Assembly (NCBI GenBank): GCA_964485045.1
Contig: CAZAGO010000001.1
Location: 1-48,595, forward strand
Direction of reading: 5' to 3'
DNA length: 48,595 bases
From: CAZAGO01 sp964485045
Lineage (GTDB): Archaea > Nanobdellota > Nanobdellia > Pacearchaeales > GW2011-AR1
The notes beneath the pieces are model-generated. The model was not told where the DNA came from, searched no databases, and saw only the letters and a program-made list of their open reading frames with translations. A program made the translations under genes and the position numbers. Of this stretch, positions 8,040-15,274 are shown in pieces; within the stretch, counting starts at the first letter, position 1, and every line of letters starts with the position of its first letter.

Positions 8040-9119
8040 ATGGTTTTAGATTTTGCAAAGGAAGCAATTCAGAATACAAGCACTCATAGCATTAATTTTG
8101 ACGAACTTAAAGCAGGAAAAGCTAATATTAAAGTTATTGGATTGGGAGGCTGTGGATGCAACATGATTACTTGGCTTTATAACAAAGGAATCAATGGAGC
8201 AACAGTTTACGGTGCTAATACAGATGCCTTACACTTGAGCGTTACCAAAGCTGATGAGAAAGTTCTTATTGGTAAAGAGTTAACAAGAGGATTAGGCGCT
8301 GGAGGAAAACCTCAAAGAGGAAGAGAGGCAGCCAAAGAAGCAATCGTAGATTTGAAAAAAGCAGTCGGAGGAGCAGATATGGTTTTTGTCCTTGCCGGTT
8401 TAGGAGGAGGAACAGGAACAGGAGCTGCACCAGTAGTATCTCAATTAGCTAAAGAAACTGGAGCTGTTGTCATAGGTGTTGTAACAATGCCATTCGAAGC
8501 TGAAAAAGCAAGAATTGACAAAGCAGAATTTGGCTTAACTGAATTAAGAGAGACAACAGACACTTGTATAGTTCTTGATAATAACAAACTAGTAGATATT
8601 GCAGGGCAATTGCCAATTGAGCAAGCTTTTGCAGTAGCAAACGAGTTAGTTAGCACAATGGTTAAAGGTATTGTAGAAACAATTACTCTACCAAGTTTAA
8701 TCAATCTTGACTACGCAGACGTTTCCTCTATTATGAAAGGAGGAGGAGTTGCAGTTATTGGAATTGGAGAATCAGATGCTACAGATCGTGTTAACGAAGC
8801 GGTAAAACAAGCCCTTACACATCCTCTACTTGACGTGGACTACCAAGGCGCTAACGGAGCTTTGATACACATTACATGTGGACCTGATTTGAAATTAGAA
8901 GAGTTCGACACTATTGGTAGAACTGTTTCCGATAATTTAAGTCAAGAGGCACAAGTAATAATTGGAGCAAGAATTAGCAAAGAGTTCATTGGTAAAGTAA
9001 GAGTTATTACTATCATGACTGGTGTTAAGTCTCCTTATGTTTTAGGTAAAGATTTGGAAGATCAAAGTCTTCCTAGAGCTAGAGAGTTCTCAGATCTTGG
9101 TATTGAGGTCTTGAGATAA
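8040..9119 (+). CDS. ftsZ: Cell division GTPase FtsZ
   Basis: FtsZ is the tubulin-like GTPase that forms the division ring. The GTP-binding signature GGGTGTG is at residues 122-128, and the synergy-loop NLDYAD at 222-227 carries both catalytic Asp residues. At 359 residues it has an N-terminal extension of about 28 residues and a very short tail ending in DLGIEVLR, typical of archaeal FtsZ. Its codon use is noticeably richer in G and C than its neighbours, and it has a strong SD, both signs of high expression. It is transcribed alone between its own promoter and a terminator hairpin. Confidence 0.97.
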   Translation: MVLDFAKEAIQNTSTHSINFDELKAGKANIKVIGLGGCGCNMITWLYNKGINGATVYGANTDALHLSVTKADEKVLIGKELTRGLGAGGKPQRGREAAKEAIVDLKKAVGGADMVFVLAGLGGGTGTGAAPVVSQLAKETGAVVIGVVTMPFEAEKARIDKAEFGLTELRETTDTCIVLDNNKLVDIAGQLPIEQAFAVANELVSTMVKGIVETITLPSLINLDYADVSSIMKGGGVAVIGIGESDATDRVNEAVKQALTHPLLDVDYQGANGALIHITCGPDLKLEEFDTIGRTVSDNLSQEAQVIIGARISKEFIGKVRVITIMTGVKSPYVLGKDLEDQSLPRAREFSDLGIEVLR

Positions 9120-9165
9120 TACTTGATATGCTTAAAAAATAGGGTTTAGATTTTTTTTCTTTTTC

Positions 9166-9198
9166 CTCCCGCTCTTTTGCGGGAGATTTTTATTTTTT
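9166..9198. terminator. Terminator hairpin between convergent ftsZ and mnmA
   Basis: CTCCCGC (9166-9172), loop TCTTTT and GCGGGAG (9179-9185) form a perfect 7-bp GC-rich stem. T-rich tracts lie on both sides (9151-9164 and 9187-9198). The hairpin sits between the two convergent stop codons and could stop transcription from both directions. Confidence 0.7.
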
Positions 9199-9199
9199 C

Positions 9200-10306
9200 T
9201 CACGCAGTTATAACTCCACCACCAAGCACTTTCTGTCCTTGATAAAGAACAATTGCTTGCCCTTCAGAAACACCTGTAATATCTTTATTTAATTCTACTT
9301 TGAATTTACCTTTGTCATATATTAATCTTGAAGGTAAAAGTTCTCCTACTTGTCTTATACGAGATAAAACTTTTATTCCTTGGTTTGATTTTTCTTTAAA
9401 TTTTTTCAAATCTTCTGAGATTAAATAAAAATCCTTTATGATTATTTCTTTTTTATATAAGATAGGATGTTCTTGAGGTGCTGCAATAATTATATTATTT
9501 TTAACGTCTTTTTTTGCAACATACCACCTGCTTATATTTCGTTTGTCGTCAAATTTACTTTTGTCTATGTCTATTCCATATCTAGGACCAAGTCTCTGCC
9601 CTATAGTGTAGTAATAAATTCCATCATGTTCACCAATTTGTTCTCCTTCTGGATTAAGAATTTTTCCTTTTTTTTGAGGAATCCTTTTTCTTAAAAACTC
9701 TTTAAGATTTATTTTCCCAATAAAACAAATTCCAACAGTTCCTTTCTTATTATAATTTGGAAAATGATTTTGCTTTGCAAGTTCTCTTATCTGAAGCTTA
9801 GTATAATTTCCTATAGGAAAAAGAGTATGGCTCAAATCATTTTTTGATATCCTATAAAGAAAATAAGATTGATCTTTAGATTCATCTTTTGCACGATAAA
9901 AATTATTATTCTTTATTCTTGCATAATGTCCAGTTGCAATGAAATCTGCTTTTAATTTTTTTGCGGCTTTCCATAAAAGAGGAAATTTAATCTTTTGATT
10001 GCAATCTACATCAGGATTAGGAGTTATTCCTTTTTTATAGAGTTTAAACATCTCATCAACAACTTGCTCTTTGTATTCCTTTTCAAAATCAAGAGTAATC
10101 AGAGGAATATCCAATTTTGTAGCAATTCTCGTAGCCATAAGTCTTTCATCTCTCCATGCACAATCTCCAGTCAATTTATTCTTAGTATCACTCCAATTTT
10201 TCATAAAAGCCCCAATCACCTCATAACCTTGTTTTTTAAGAATAAAAGCGGCCACACTAGAGTCAACTCCTCCAGACATTGCAAGAAGAACTTTTTGCTT
10301 TTTCAT
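9200..10306 (-). CDS. mnmA: tRNA-specific 2-thiouridylase MnmA
   Basis: MnmA adds sulfur to the wobble uridine (s2U34) of tRNAs for Glu, Gln and Lys. The PP-loop SGGVDSS is at residues 11-17. The two catalytic cysteines are Cys102 in NPDVDCNQ and Cys194 in VGICFIG. The C-terminal beta-barrel region is present and the 368-residue length is normal. MnmA is a bacterial/organellar enzyme; most archaea thiolate U34 with other proteins, so this gene is probably an ancient acquisition from bacteria. The sulfur donor (IscS/Tus-like) is not in the window. It is convergent with ftsZ. Confidence 0.95.
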   Translation of the reverse strand: MKKQKVLLAMSGGVDSSVAAFILKKQGYEVIGAFMKNWSDTKNKLTGDCAWRDERLMATRIATKLDIPLITLDFEKEYKEQVVDEMFKLYKKGITPNPDVDCNQKIKFPLLWKAAKKLKADFIATGHYARIKNNNFYRAKDESKDQSYFLYRISKNDLSHTLFPIGNYTKLQIRELAKQNHFPNYNKKGTVGICFIGKINLKEFLRKRIPQKKGKILNPEGEQIGEHDGIYYYTIGQRLGPRYGIDIDKSKFDDKRNISRWYVAKKDVKNNIIIAAPQEHPILYKKEIIIKDFYLISEDLKKFKEKSNQGIKVLSRIRQVGELLPSRLIYDKGKFKVELNKDITGVSEGQAIVLYQGQKVLGGGVITA

Positions 10307-10378
10307 AAACTAACTAAAAAGCAGGAGATTAAAAATCTTTTTTATAAGATATCACTAATCAAAAATAAAAATTTATTC

Positions 10379-10933
10379 TTATGCTCTCACCCTGTAAGGC
10401 GCATCCATTTTTTTCTGTTTGTATTTATTGAAATATAAAATATTATCTAAATCGGTTTTTCTTTTAGAAGAAGATTTGGAAAATTCATAGCCTATAGGAA
10501 AAAATGCTTCCACTTGAACCTCATCAGGTATTTTAAGTGCATCTTTTACAAGATACTCTACAAAATATCCTATCCAACAAGTTGAGAGTCCTACTTCCTC
10601 TATCTTTAATAAGAAATTTTCTATTGCTGCTCCTACTTGTTGCCTACAAAATTTTTCTGAAAATTCTGGATATGCATTTAACATTCTTGTAGAATCTGTA
10701 CAAACAACTACAACAAATTGAGATTGAGAAATAAAAGGTTGTTGGGCAGCTTCAGCAAGCTTATTTATTTTTTCTTTATCGCTAACTAAAATAAATCTAG
10801 GAGTATATATTCCTCCAGCCATCGGAGCATATCTAGCGACATCTATGCATTCAAGAATAACTCTCCAATCAGGAGTCTTGCTATTAAATTTCTTTACACT
10901 CTTTCTTTGTTTTATCACCTTATCTAAATCCAT
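10379..10933 (-). CDS. Nitroreductase-family flavoprotein
   Basis: This FMN-dependent oxidoreductase has the family N-terminus, IKQRKSVKKF near residues 7-16, which contacts the FMN phosphate. The central ARYAPMAGGIYTPRF region and the GAAIENFLLKIEEVGLSTCWIG region near 100-121 are also typical. The 184-residue length is that of a minimal nitroreductase subunit, which normally works as a homodimer. I prefer the ATG at 10933 to an upstream TTG two codons earlier. The electron acceptor cannot be inferred. It lies upstream of mnmA on the same strand, separated by 72 bp. Confidence 0.88.
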   Translation of the reverse strand: MDLDKVIKQRKSVKKFNSKTPDWRVILECIDVARYAPMAGGIYTPRFILVSDKEKINKLAEAAQQPFISQSQFVVVVCTDSTRMLNAYPEFSEKFCRQQVGAAIENFLLKIEEVGLSTCWIGYFVEYLVKDALKIPDEVQVEAFFPIGYEFSKSSSKRKTDLDNILYFNKYKQKKMDAPYRVRA

Positions 10934-10981
10934 TACCAAAAGATGTATTTGATGTTTAAAAATATAATGATAGAAAAAGAA

Positions 10982-11046
10982 CGTCCCGGAGTTAAAGACT
11001 TACCTTTGAATTTGGATTTCTTTAACTCCAATCCGTGCTTCGCACG
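10982..11046. repeat. 63-bp duplication of the tRNA-Asn 3' end with two hairpins
   Basis: CGTCCCGGAG, the last bases of tRNA-Asn on the plus strand, occurs at 10982 and again at 11045 inside the tRNA. Between them lie a perfect 11-bp inverted repeat (10988-10998 with 11019-11029) and the hairpin CGTGC-TTC-GCACG (11034-11046). The second hairpin includes the terminal base of the acceptor stem and the discriminator. Confidence 0.75.
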
Positions 11047-11117
11047 TCCCGGAGAGGACTCGAACCTCTGGCATCTTGATTAACAGTCAAGCGCTCTACC
11101 GACTGAGCTACCGGGAC
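11045..11117 (-). tRNA. tRNA-Asn (GUU)
   Basis: The reverse strand folds as a complete cloverleaf: acceptor GTCCCGG/CCGGGAC, D arm GCTC/GAGC, anticodon stem CTTGA/TCAAG with loop CTGTTAA (anticodon GUU), and T loop TTCGAGT. The discriminator is G and no CCA is encoded. There is no intron. Both ends are partly duplicated in the flanks at exactly 63 bp (see the repeat entries). This tRNA would be charged through Asp-tRNA-Asn if AspRS is non-discriminating. Confidence 0.96.
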
Positions 11118-11182
11118 TTATTTGTTTTCCTTTTGCTCAGGCGGTGGGCGTTAGCCTTTACTGAACTGAGCTACCGGGACTT
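11102..11182. repeat. 63-bp duplication of the tRNA-Asn 5' end
   Basis: The 18-base plus-strand segment ACTGAGCTACCGGGACTT at 11102-11119 covers the tRNA 5' end and D stem. It is repeated exactly at 11165-11182, 63 bp upstream of the gene. The offset is identical to that on the 3' side, although the intervening sequence is different. The outer copy has no anticodon or T arm and cannot be a functional tRNA. Confidence 0.75.
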
Positions 11183-11221
11183 TATTGAATAAAAAATAAA
11201 CCTTTATGTTGTTTTTAAAAC

Positions 11222-11761
11222 TTATTCTTCTATACGTTTATCTTTTAGTTTCTTTTCAAAACTCTCTTTTAGACCTAAATCTTCAAGAGGTTCAACTTTT
11301 GATTTTTCTAATGAATGATAAACATTTGATTGCTTTGAACCGCGTATAAGAGCAATTATACTCTCTCTTGCAAATTTAATATAATCTATAGGGCCAATAA
11401 TACCAACATGATTTCCATTTATTTCAAAAAAACAATTTGAAAGATCGGATAATGTCTTAAGAGTTTTCCCTCCCTTCCCAATAATTCTTCCTCTTATAAC
11501 TTCTAAATCTTTTCTGGAAGTATATTTTTTTATATCTATAACTTCAAACTCAAAATCTTCTTTCTTAATTAAGGTTGCAACTCCAAAAGGAAATCCAAAA
11601 TCAAGAGCATCTATAACTTTTTCAGCTACAAACTCATCTTCTGGCTTTCCTTGCAAATAAATCTCTTTTCCCCTATTTCTTACTTCAACTTTAGTGACTT
11701 TTTCTATTTCTTCCCTAGACTTTATTATCCTTCCAGACTTTTCAGATATTATTTTCTTCAT
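11222..11761 (-). CDS. KH-domain rRNA-processing protein (Dim2/Pno1/Krr1-like)
   Basis: This protein contains two KH RNA-binding domains. The clearer one is near residues 88-140, with the GxxG loop in IRGRIIGKGGKTLKTL. Archaeal proteins of this layout correspond to Dim2/Pno1, which binds the 3' end of 16S rRNA during small-subunit maturation. It has 179 residues, a normal length. In many archaea it sits beside aIF1A and a Rio kinase; here aIF1A is close by, but a rightward gene intervenes and no Rio kinase is visible. Confidence 0.87.
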   Translation of the reverse strand: MKKIISEKSGRIIKSREEIEKVTKVEVRNRGKEIYLQGKPEDEFVAEKVIDALDFGFPFGVATLIKKEDFEFEVIDIKKYTSRKDLEVIRGRIIGKGGKTLKTLSDLSNCFFEINGNHVGIIGPIDYIKFARESIIALIRGSKQSNVYHSLEKSKVEPLEDLGLKESFEKKLKDKRIEE

Positions 11762-11837
11762 ATTTTTTATAAATTTGTAACCATTATAAGTGTTTTGATA
11801 TAGAAATTATTTTAAATTCCACTCTCTTGTATGGTTT

Positions 11838-12206
11838 ATGAGAGAAGACCTTGAAGTTTCCTTAGAAGAAATAATTTCTTTCATTAAAATTCCCCCTCTT
11901 ACAAGAGAATTTTATAATGGCTCGCTCGTACTAATTTCTTCAGAAAAGAAAAAGTTCAAACTATTAAAAAAAAGTTATGAAGATTCTTTTAAAAAAATAA
12001 TTTCTTCTAAAAATACAGACTTTTCTATAGAATTTAGACATTTTATAAAAAGGTATAATTATTTTTTTGGAGAAGAAATATTTAATTTTATGAACAACCT
12101 TAATAAAAAAAGCATAGAATACATTATTGGAACTTTAAAATTTGAAGAAAATATTAAAGAAAAAGAGCCTTTTGTAGCAAAGAGCCCATTTGAATATACT
12201 CATTAA
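11838..12206 (+). CDS. Hypothetical helical protein
   Basis: I do not recognise this 122-residue protein. It is rich in Phe, Lys, Glu and Ser and predicted mostly helical, without cysteines or a membrane segment. It begins with MREDLEVSLEEIISFIKIPP. It is the only rightward gene in this stretch and ends 2 bp before the aIF1A stop codon on the opposite strand. It interrupts what is in many archaea a continuous aIF1A-Rio-KH gene order. Codon use is like its neighbours, supporting a real gene. Confidence 0.7.
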   Translation: MREDLEVSLEEIISFIKIPPLTREFYNGSLVLISSEKKKFKLLKKSYEDSFKKIISSKNTDFSIEFRHFIKRYNYFFGEEIFNFMNNLNKKSIEYIIGTLKFEENIKEKEPFVAKSPFEYTH

Positions 12207-12208
12207 TT

Positions 12209-12565
12209 TTAGAATTCTTTTATATCTTTTTGAAGGTAATTTTTTTCTCTTAGCCAAGCAACCTGATTAGGACGATATTTAAACAAAACATCCCCTTTAG
12301 CATTATCTAAATCCCAAGGCTCAATAATAACAACATCATTTGGTCTAAGCCAAAGACTCCTCTTTAATCTTCCTGGAACTCTACAATTTCTAGACTTTCC
12401 ATCAAGACAACTCACCATCATTTTATTCCCTCCAAGCCTTTGTTCAATAATCCCGATTACTTCTTTTCCTCTAGGAAGCTTCACTCTTGTGACTTTATTC
12501 TCTTCACTTTCTTCTTCAACCTCTCCTTCAGTTTTATCTTCAAACTCATTAAATTCTTCTGGCAT
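12209..12565 (-). CDS. eif1a: Translation initiation factor aIF1A
   Basis: aIF1A binds the ribosomal A site during initiation. After an acidic N-terminal extension of about 23 residues comes the S1-like OB fold. It carries the family sequences VKLPRGKEVIGIIEQRLGGNKM near 28-49, CRVPGRLKRSLWLRPNDVVIIEPWD near 61-85 and FKYRPNQVAWL near 95-105. The 118-residue length is typical. The acidic tail is longer than in many archaea. A TATA-like TTTATAAA lies about 40 bp upstream of the start. Confidence 0.96.
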   Translation of the reverse strand: MPEEFNEFEDKTEGEVEEESEENKVTRVKLPRGKEVIGIIEQRLGGNKMMVSCLDGKSRNCRVPGRLKRSLWLRPNDVVIIEPWDLDNAKGDVLFKYRPNQVAWLREKNYLQKDIKEF

Positions 12566-12665
12566 TTTATTTTTTTATAGTTTATAGAAATACATGCATT
12601 TTATAAAGATGATGATTAGAGCAAGACTAATGCAAGACAAAAGACAAATTCTTTAGCTCTCACTT

Positions 12666-12962
12666 CTATAAGAGTACAAGTGCAAAAGGAATTCCCTGTA
12701 TTTTTTTAATTGAATCTTTTTCAATAAGTCCTTCTTTTAATGCAATATTTATTGAATTTTCACCAATAATATTGAAAGTTGCATCTTCTTTAGACATATC
12801 ACTAATTACTTCTGCAAGTTCATCATCAGAAACCTCTCTTCCCTTAAAAAAAGATTCTTTTACTTCAAGCTGAAAATTTTCTTGTTCAAACTTTTTTCCA
12901 ATTAAATCGGAATCACAAATCGCAACAGTATCTCTATAAGATTTTATAATATTAACAAACAT
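12666..12962 (-). CDS. DUF424 family protein
   Basis: This 98-residue protein matches the archaeal DUF424 family: it starts MFVNIIKSYRDTVAICDSDLIGKKF and ends in a hydrophobic IQGIPFALVLL strand. Function is not established; members are common near translation genes, as here. I chose the ATG at 12962 because family proteins start at this point. The open frame continues 26 codons upstream into the next gene. No cysteine motif or membrane helix is seen. Confidence 0.8.
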   Translation of the reverse strand: MFVNIIKSYRDTVAICDSDLIGKKFEQENFQLEVKESFFKGREVSDDELAEVISDMSKEDATFNIIGENSINIALKEGLIEKDSIKKIQGIPFALVLL

Positions 12963-12996
12963 CAAAAAATAAAACAATAGGCGCTTATAAGTTTTA

Positions 12997-13188
12997 TTAG
13001 TAACCTTTTTTTGCGCCGCTTTTAATAGCTTTTTCCGCATTGTCTTTGGACATCATTGCACACATAACAGTTCCACAATCAGGGCATTTTCCCTTAGCCA
13101 TATACCCGCCTTTTTGGGTCTGGTTTATAACTGCATCCTTCATCTGTTGTCCTTTCTTTTTGCATTTCACACAATAAGCTTCAACCAT
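12997..13188 (-). CDS. Small zinc-ribbon protein (DUF5679-like)
   Basis: This 63-residue protein has two CxxC knuckles, CVKC at 6-9 and CPDC at 35-38, separated by a basic loop. This is the layout of the DUF5679 zinc ribbons related to the C-terminal fingers of topoisomerase I. It probably binds nucleic acid, but its partner is unknown. The start is fixed by a perfect GGAGGT Shine-Dalgarno site (plus-strand ACCTCC at 13195-13200), one of the few strong SDs in the window. It is near aIF2-beta and DUF424 on the same strand. Confidence 0.85.
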   Translation of the reverse strand: MVEAYCVKCKKKGQQMKDAVINQTQKGGYMAKGKCPDCGTVMCAMMSKDNAEKAIKSGAKKGY

Positions 13189-13275
13189 TTTTTTACCTCC
13201 AGTTTAATTGCCTTGAAAATCAAGGAGTATTTTTGAAGTTTTCGCGGTTTTTAAAGTTTCGTAATTAAATTTTCT

Positions 13276-13683
13276 TTATATTTTACCCACACTATGTTTA
13301 GCTCCGCATGCTAAACAATGAATAAAATTTATTCTTTCCTGCCTTACTAATTCAGTATCGGGTTTTCCACACTCTTTACAAAGCACAAATTCTTTGATGT
13401 ACTGCTCTATTTTTAGAGCCACTTTAGAACTTGGGACCTTCATATTTAAAACAAGCCTATCCCCTTCTCTTTGTCCTGATACTGCAATTTCTTTAAGTAT
13501 AAATTTTTGAAAATGATCTGGTTCTCTTCTTATATATGTAGCTATTTGAAAAAAATTAGTAAGAATTGTTTTTCTACCTTCAAAATGCCCCTCTATTTTT
13601 GGCATTTCAAATCTGCTTCCGTTATGCTCCACTTGCTTTATTTGAGAGTATGCTTCATTAAGTAATTCTTCGTACTTTTCCAT
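13276..13683 (-). CDS. eif2b: Translation initiation factor aIF2 subunit beta
   Basis: aIF2-beta is part of the heterotrimer that delivers initiator Met-tRNA. The N-terminal helix is followed by the core domain with TILTNFFQIATYIRREPDH near residues 40-58. A C-terminal zinc ribbon follows, with Cys knuckles CKEC at 98-101 and CLAC at 118-121. At 135 residues it has the normal length. The start is probably leaderless: the palindromic TATA box at 13705-13712 is centred 25.5 bp from the ATG. Confidence 0.96.
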   Translation of the reverse strand: MEKYEELLNEAYSQIKQVEHNGSRFEMPKIEGHFEGRKTILTNFFQIATYIRREPDHFQKFILKEIAVSGQREGDRLVLNMKVPSSKVALKIEQYIKEFVLCKECGKPDTELVRQERINFIHCLACGAKHSVGKI

Positions 13684-13704
13684 ATTTTAACGTCAGGAGA
13701 AGAG

Positions 13705-13712
13705 TTTATAAA
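13705..13712. promoter_or_regulatory. Shared palindromic TATA box for two divergent leaderless genes
   Basis: TTTATAAA is its own reverse complement. Its centre (13708.5) is 25.5 bp from the first base of the aIF2-beta ATG on the left and 25.5 bp from the ATG of the membrane gene on the right. That is the standard archaeal TATA-to-start distance, so both mRNAs would begin at their start codons. Confidence 0.65.
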
Positions 13713-13733
13713 TGTTTTAGGATTATATAATAT

Positions 13734-14273
13734 ATGAATCTCAAAAATATTGCAATAGGAATTGCAATTATCATCTTGACTTCTTTTGTTACAATTTATG
13801 GAATTGCACTTCTCTATTCACAACCAGAATATAGCTCTTTTTGCCAAGAAGTCAAAACAGCAGAAATTATAGAAACTGAACAAAGATGCTTAGACCTTGG
13901 AGGGCAATGGAACTCTTATGAATCCTCTCCTAAACCCGAAGGAGTAATGGGATATTGTGATAGAGATTTTACTTGTAGACAAAATTATGAAACTGCAATG
14001 AAAAAACATTTTAAGCAAGTATTTTATGTTGCTCTACCTATAGGTGTAATTGTAATAATCATTGGAGCTATTTTCTTTGGGCTTGAAAGCGTTGGTGCAG
14101 GATTGATGGGTGGAGGAATAGTAACTTTAATTTATGGTGCTGGAGGATACTGGCAGTATGCTGAAAATCTTATGAAATTTTTACTTTCACTCGCAGGTTT
14201 AATTGTAATCATTTACTTTGCTTATTGGTTTAATAAAAGAAGTGAAAAGAAAACGAACAAAAGAAAAAAATAA
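13734..14273 (+). CDS. Multi-pass membrane protein of unknown function
   Basis: I do not recognise this 179-residue protein. Hydrophobic segments are at about 6-28, 96-118, 120-140 and 147-166. Between the first and second lies a polar loop of about 65 residues with four cysteines (near 37, 52, 75 and 81) that probably faces outward and may be disulfide-bonded. The C-terminus is strongly basic. It shares its promoter region with aIF2-beta, but no functional link is evident. Confidence 0.75.
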   Translation: MNLKNIAIGIAIIILTSFVTIYGIALLYSQPEYSSFCQEVKTAEIIETEQRCLDLGGQWNSYESSPKPEGVMGYCDRDFTCRQNYETAMKKHFKQVFYVALPIGVIVIIIGAIFFGLESVGAGLMGGGIVTLIYGAGGYWQYAENLMKFLLSLAGLIVIIYFAYWFNKRSEKKTNKRKK

Positions 14274-14293
14274 ATTATATTTTTTAATAAAAT

Positions 14294-14923
14294 TTATCCT
14301 AGATATCTAACTTTTCCAGGACGAGGCTCAAAAATTATTCCATCCTCAAGTAGCTTTTGAACTTCCTGAGTTATTATTGTTGGAGAAACCTCTGGCAAAC
14401 CCATTATAATTTTATCCATTTCTATCCCCCCTGCTTCTTCAGAATTTTTTATTGTTCCTAAAATTTTATCTTTAATTGCGACTATTTGCTCTCTTCCAAG
14501 ACTTTTTATGCTTTTTTCATTTTCCTTATCTAATTCAAGCTTTCTTAAAAGAAGATATTTTGCATCTTGCTCTCTTATTATTTCAGGAGCAATATAAAGT
14601 TCATTATTCCAATATCTCAAAACTCCAATTACAACCACAGTTTGCCCTTGATTAATCCCCCCAAATTTTTTGGCATCTTCTCCAAAAACTTTTAACCTTA
14701 TTTGTCCTGAACCATCATCGAGCGTAAAAAAAGAATAATTTTTTTCTCCTTCTCTTTCAAATTTTTCAACAATATTTCCTACAATATTTACTCTTACAAT
14801 TCTTTTCTCACCCATCTCTAAAAAAGAAAAATTATCAGAATTATCTATTATAGGTTTACCTATTAAAACATCACCTACTTTTATTTTAAATGCAATATTT
14901 CTTTTAAATTGTGAATCGACCAT
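14294..14923 (-). CDS. OB-fold (RPA-like) single-stranded DNA-binding protein
   Basis: This 209-residue protein has an N-terminal OB fold, including YSFFTLDDGSGQIRLKVFG near residues 53-71 and GQTVVVIGVLRYWNNELYIAPEII near 80-103. A C-terminal winged-helix-like region ends in GIIFEPRPGKVRYLG. This is the layout of the archaeal RPA-associated or RPA32-like OB-wHTH proteins. It lies next to mcm on the same strand, and MCM has a closely similar C-terminal ending (GVIFKPRRGYVQ). The ATG at 14923 is the last repeat-borne ATG of a tandem array, directly preceded by GGAG 10 nt upstream. A 100-N gap begins 14 bp upstream of the start. Confidence 0.85.
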   Translation of the reverse strand: MVDSQFKRNIAFKIKVGDVLIGKPIIDNSDNFSFLEMGEKRIVRVNIVGNIVEKFEREGEKNYSFFTLDDGSGQIRLKVFGEDAKKFGGINQGQTVVVIGVLRYWNNELYIAPEIIREQDAKYLLLRKLELDKENEKSIKSLGREQIVAIKDKILGTIKNSEEAGGIEMDKIIMGLPEVSPTIITQEVQKLLEDGIIFEPRPGKVRYLG

Positions 14924-15181
14924 TATGAAAATTCTCCNNNNNNNNNNNNNNNNNNNNNNNNNNNNNNNNNNNNNNNNNNNNNNNNNNNNNNNNNNNNNNN
15001 NNNNNNNNNNNNNNNNNNNNNNNNNNNNNNNNNNNNNTGAATTTTTATTGGACTTAAGTGTTACCATTATGAAAATTCTCCTGAATTTTTATTGGACTTA
15101 AGTGTTACCATTATGAAAATTCTCCTGAATTTTTATCCACAGCGAAGCGAGGACTATATGAAAATTCTCCTGAATTTTTAT
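14921..15181 (-). repeat. 44-bp tandem array upstream of the OB-fold gene, carrying RBS and mini-ORFs
   Basis: Units begin at 15038, 15082, 15126 and 15171, counted from TGAATTTTTA on the plus strand. The period is 44 bp, and 45 bp for the outermost, diverged unit. Read on the minus strand, each standard unit holds GGAG, then ATG and a 14-codon ORF (MVTLKSNKNSGEFS). Its TAA overlaps the next ATG as TAATG. The last ATG is that of the OB-fold gene. A 100-N gap (14938-15037) hides the number of copies. Confidence 0.85.
14938..15037. other. Assembly gap (100 N) inside the 44-bp array
   Basis: There are exactly 100 N, the usual placeholder for a gap of unknown size. Sequence on both sides is the same repeat unit, so the gap is most likely unresolved extra copies. 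Confidence 0.95.
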
Positions 15182-15274
15182 TGTGTTTTAAATAAGTCAT
15201 TTGATAAAAAATATAAAGGTTTTTTAAACATTTAGGGTTTTTGATTTTTCTAAAACTTTTCCCTAAATGCGGAT

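Noticed and set aside
11045..11182. Split or permuted tRNA-Asn
   Set aside because: The central gene already forms a complete cloverleaf, and the outer fragments lack anticodon and T arms. They are duplications, not halves of a split tRNA.
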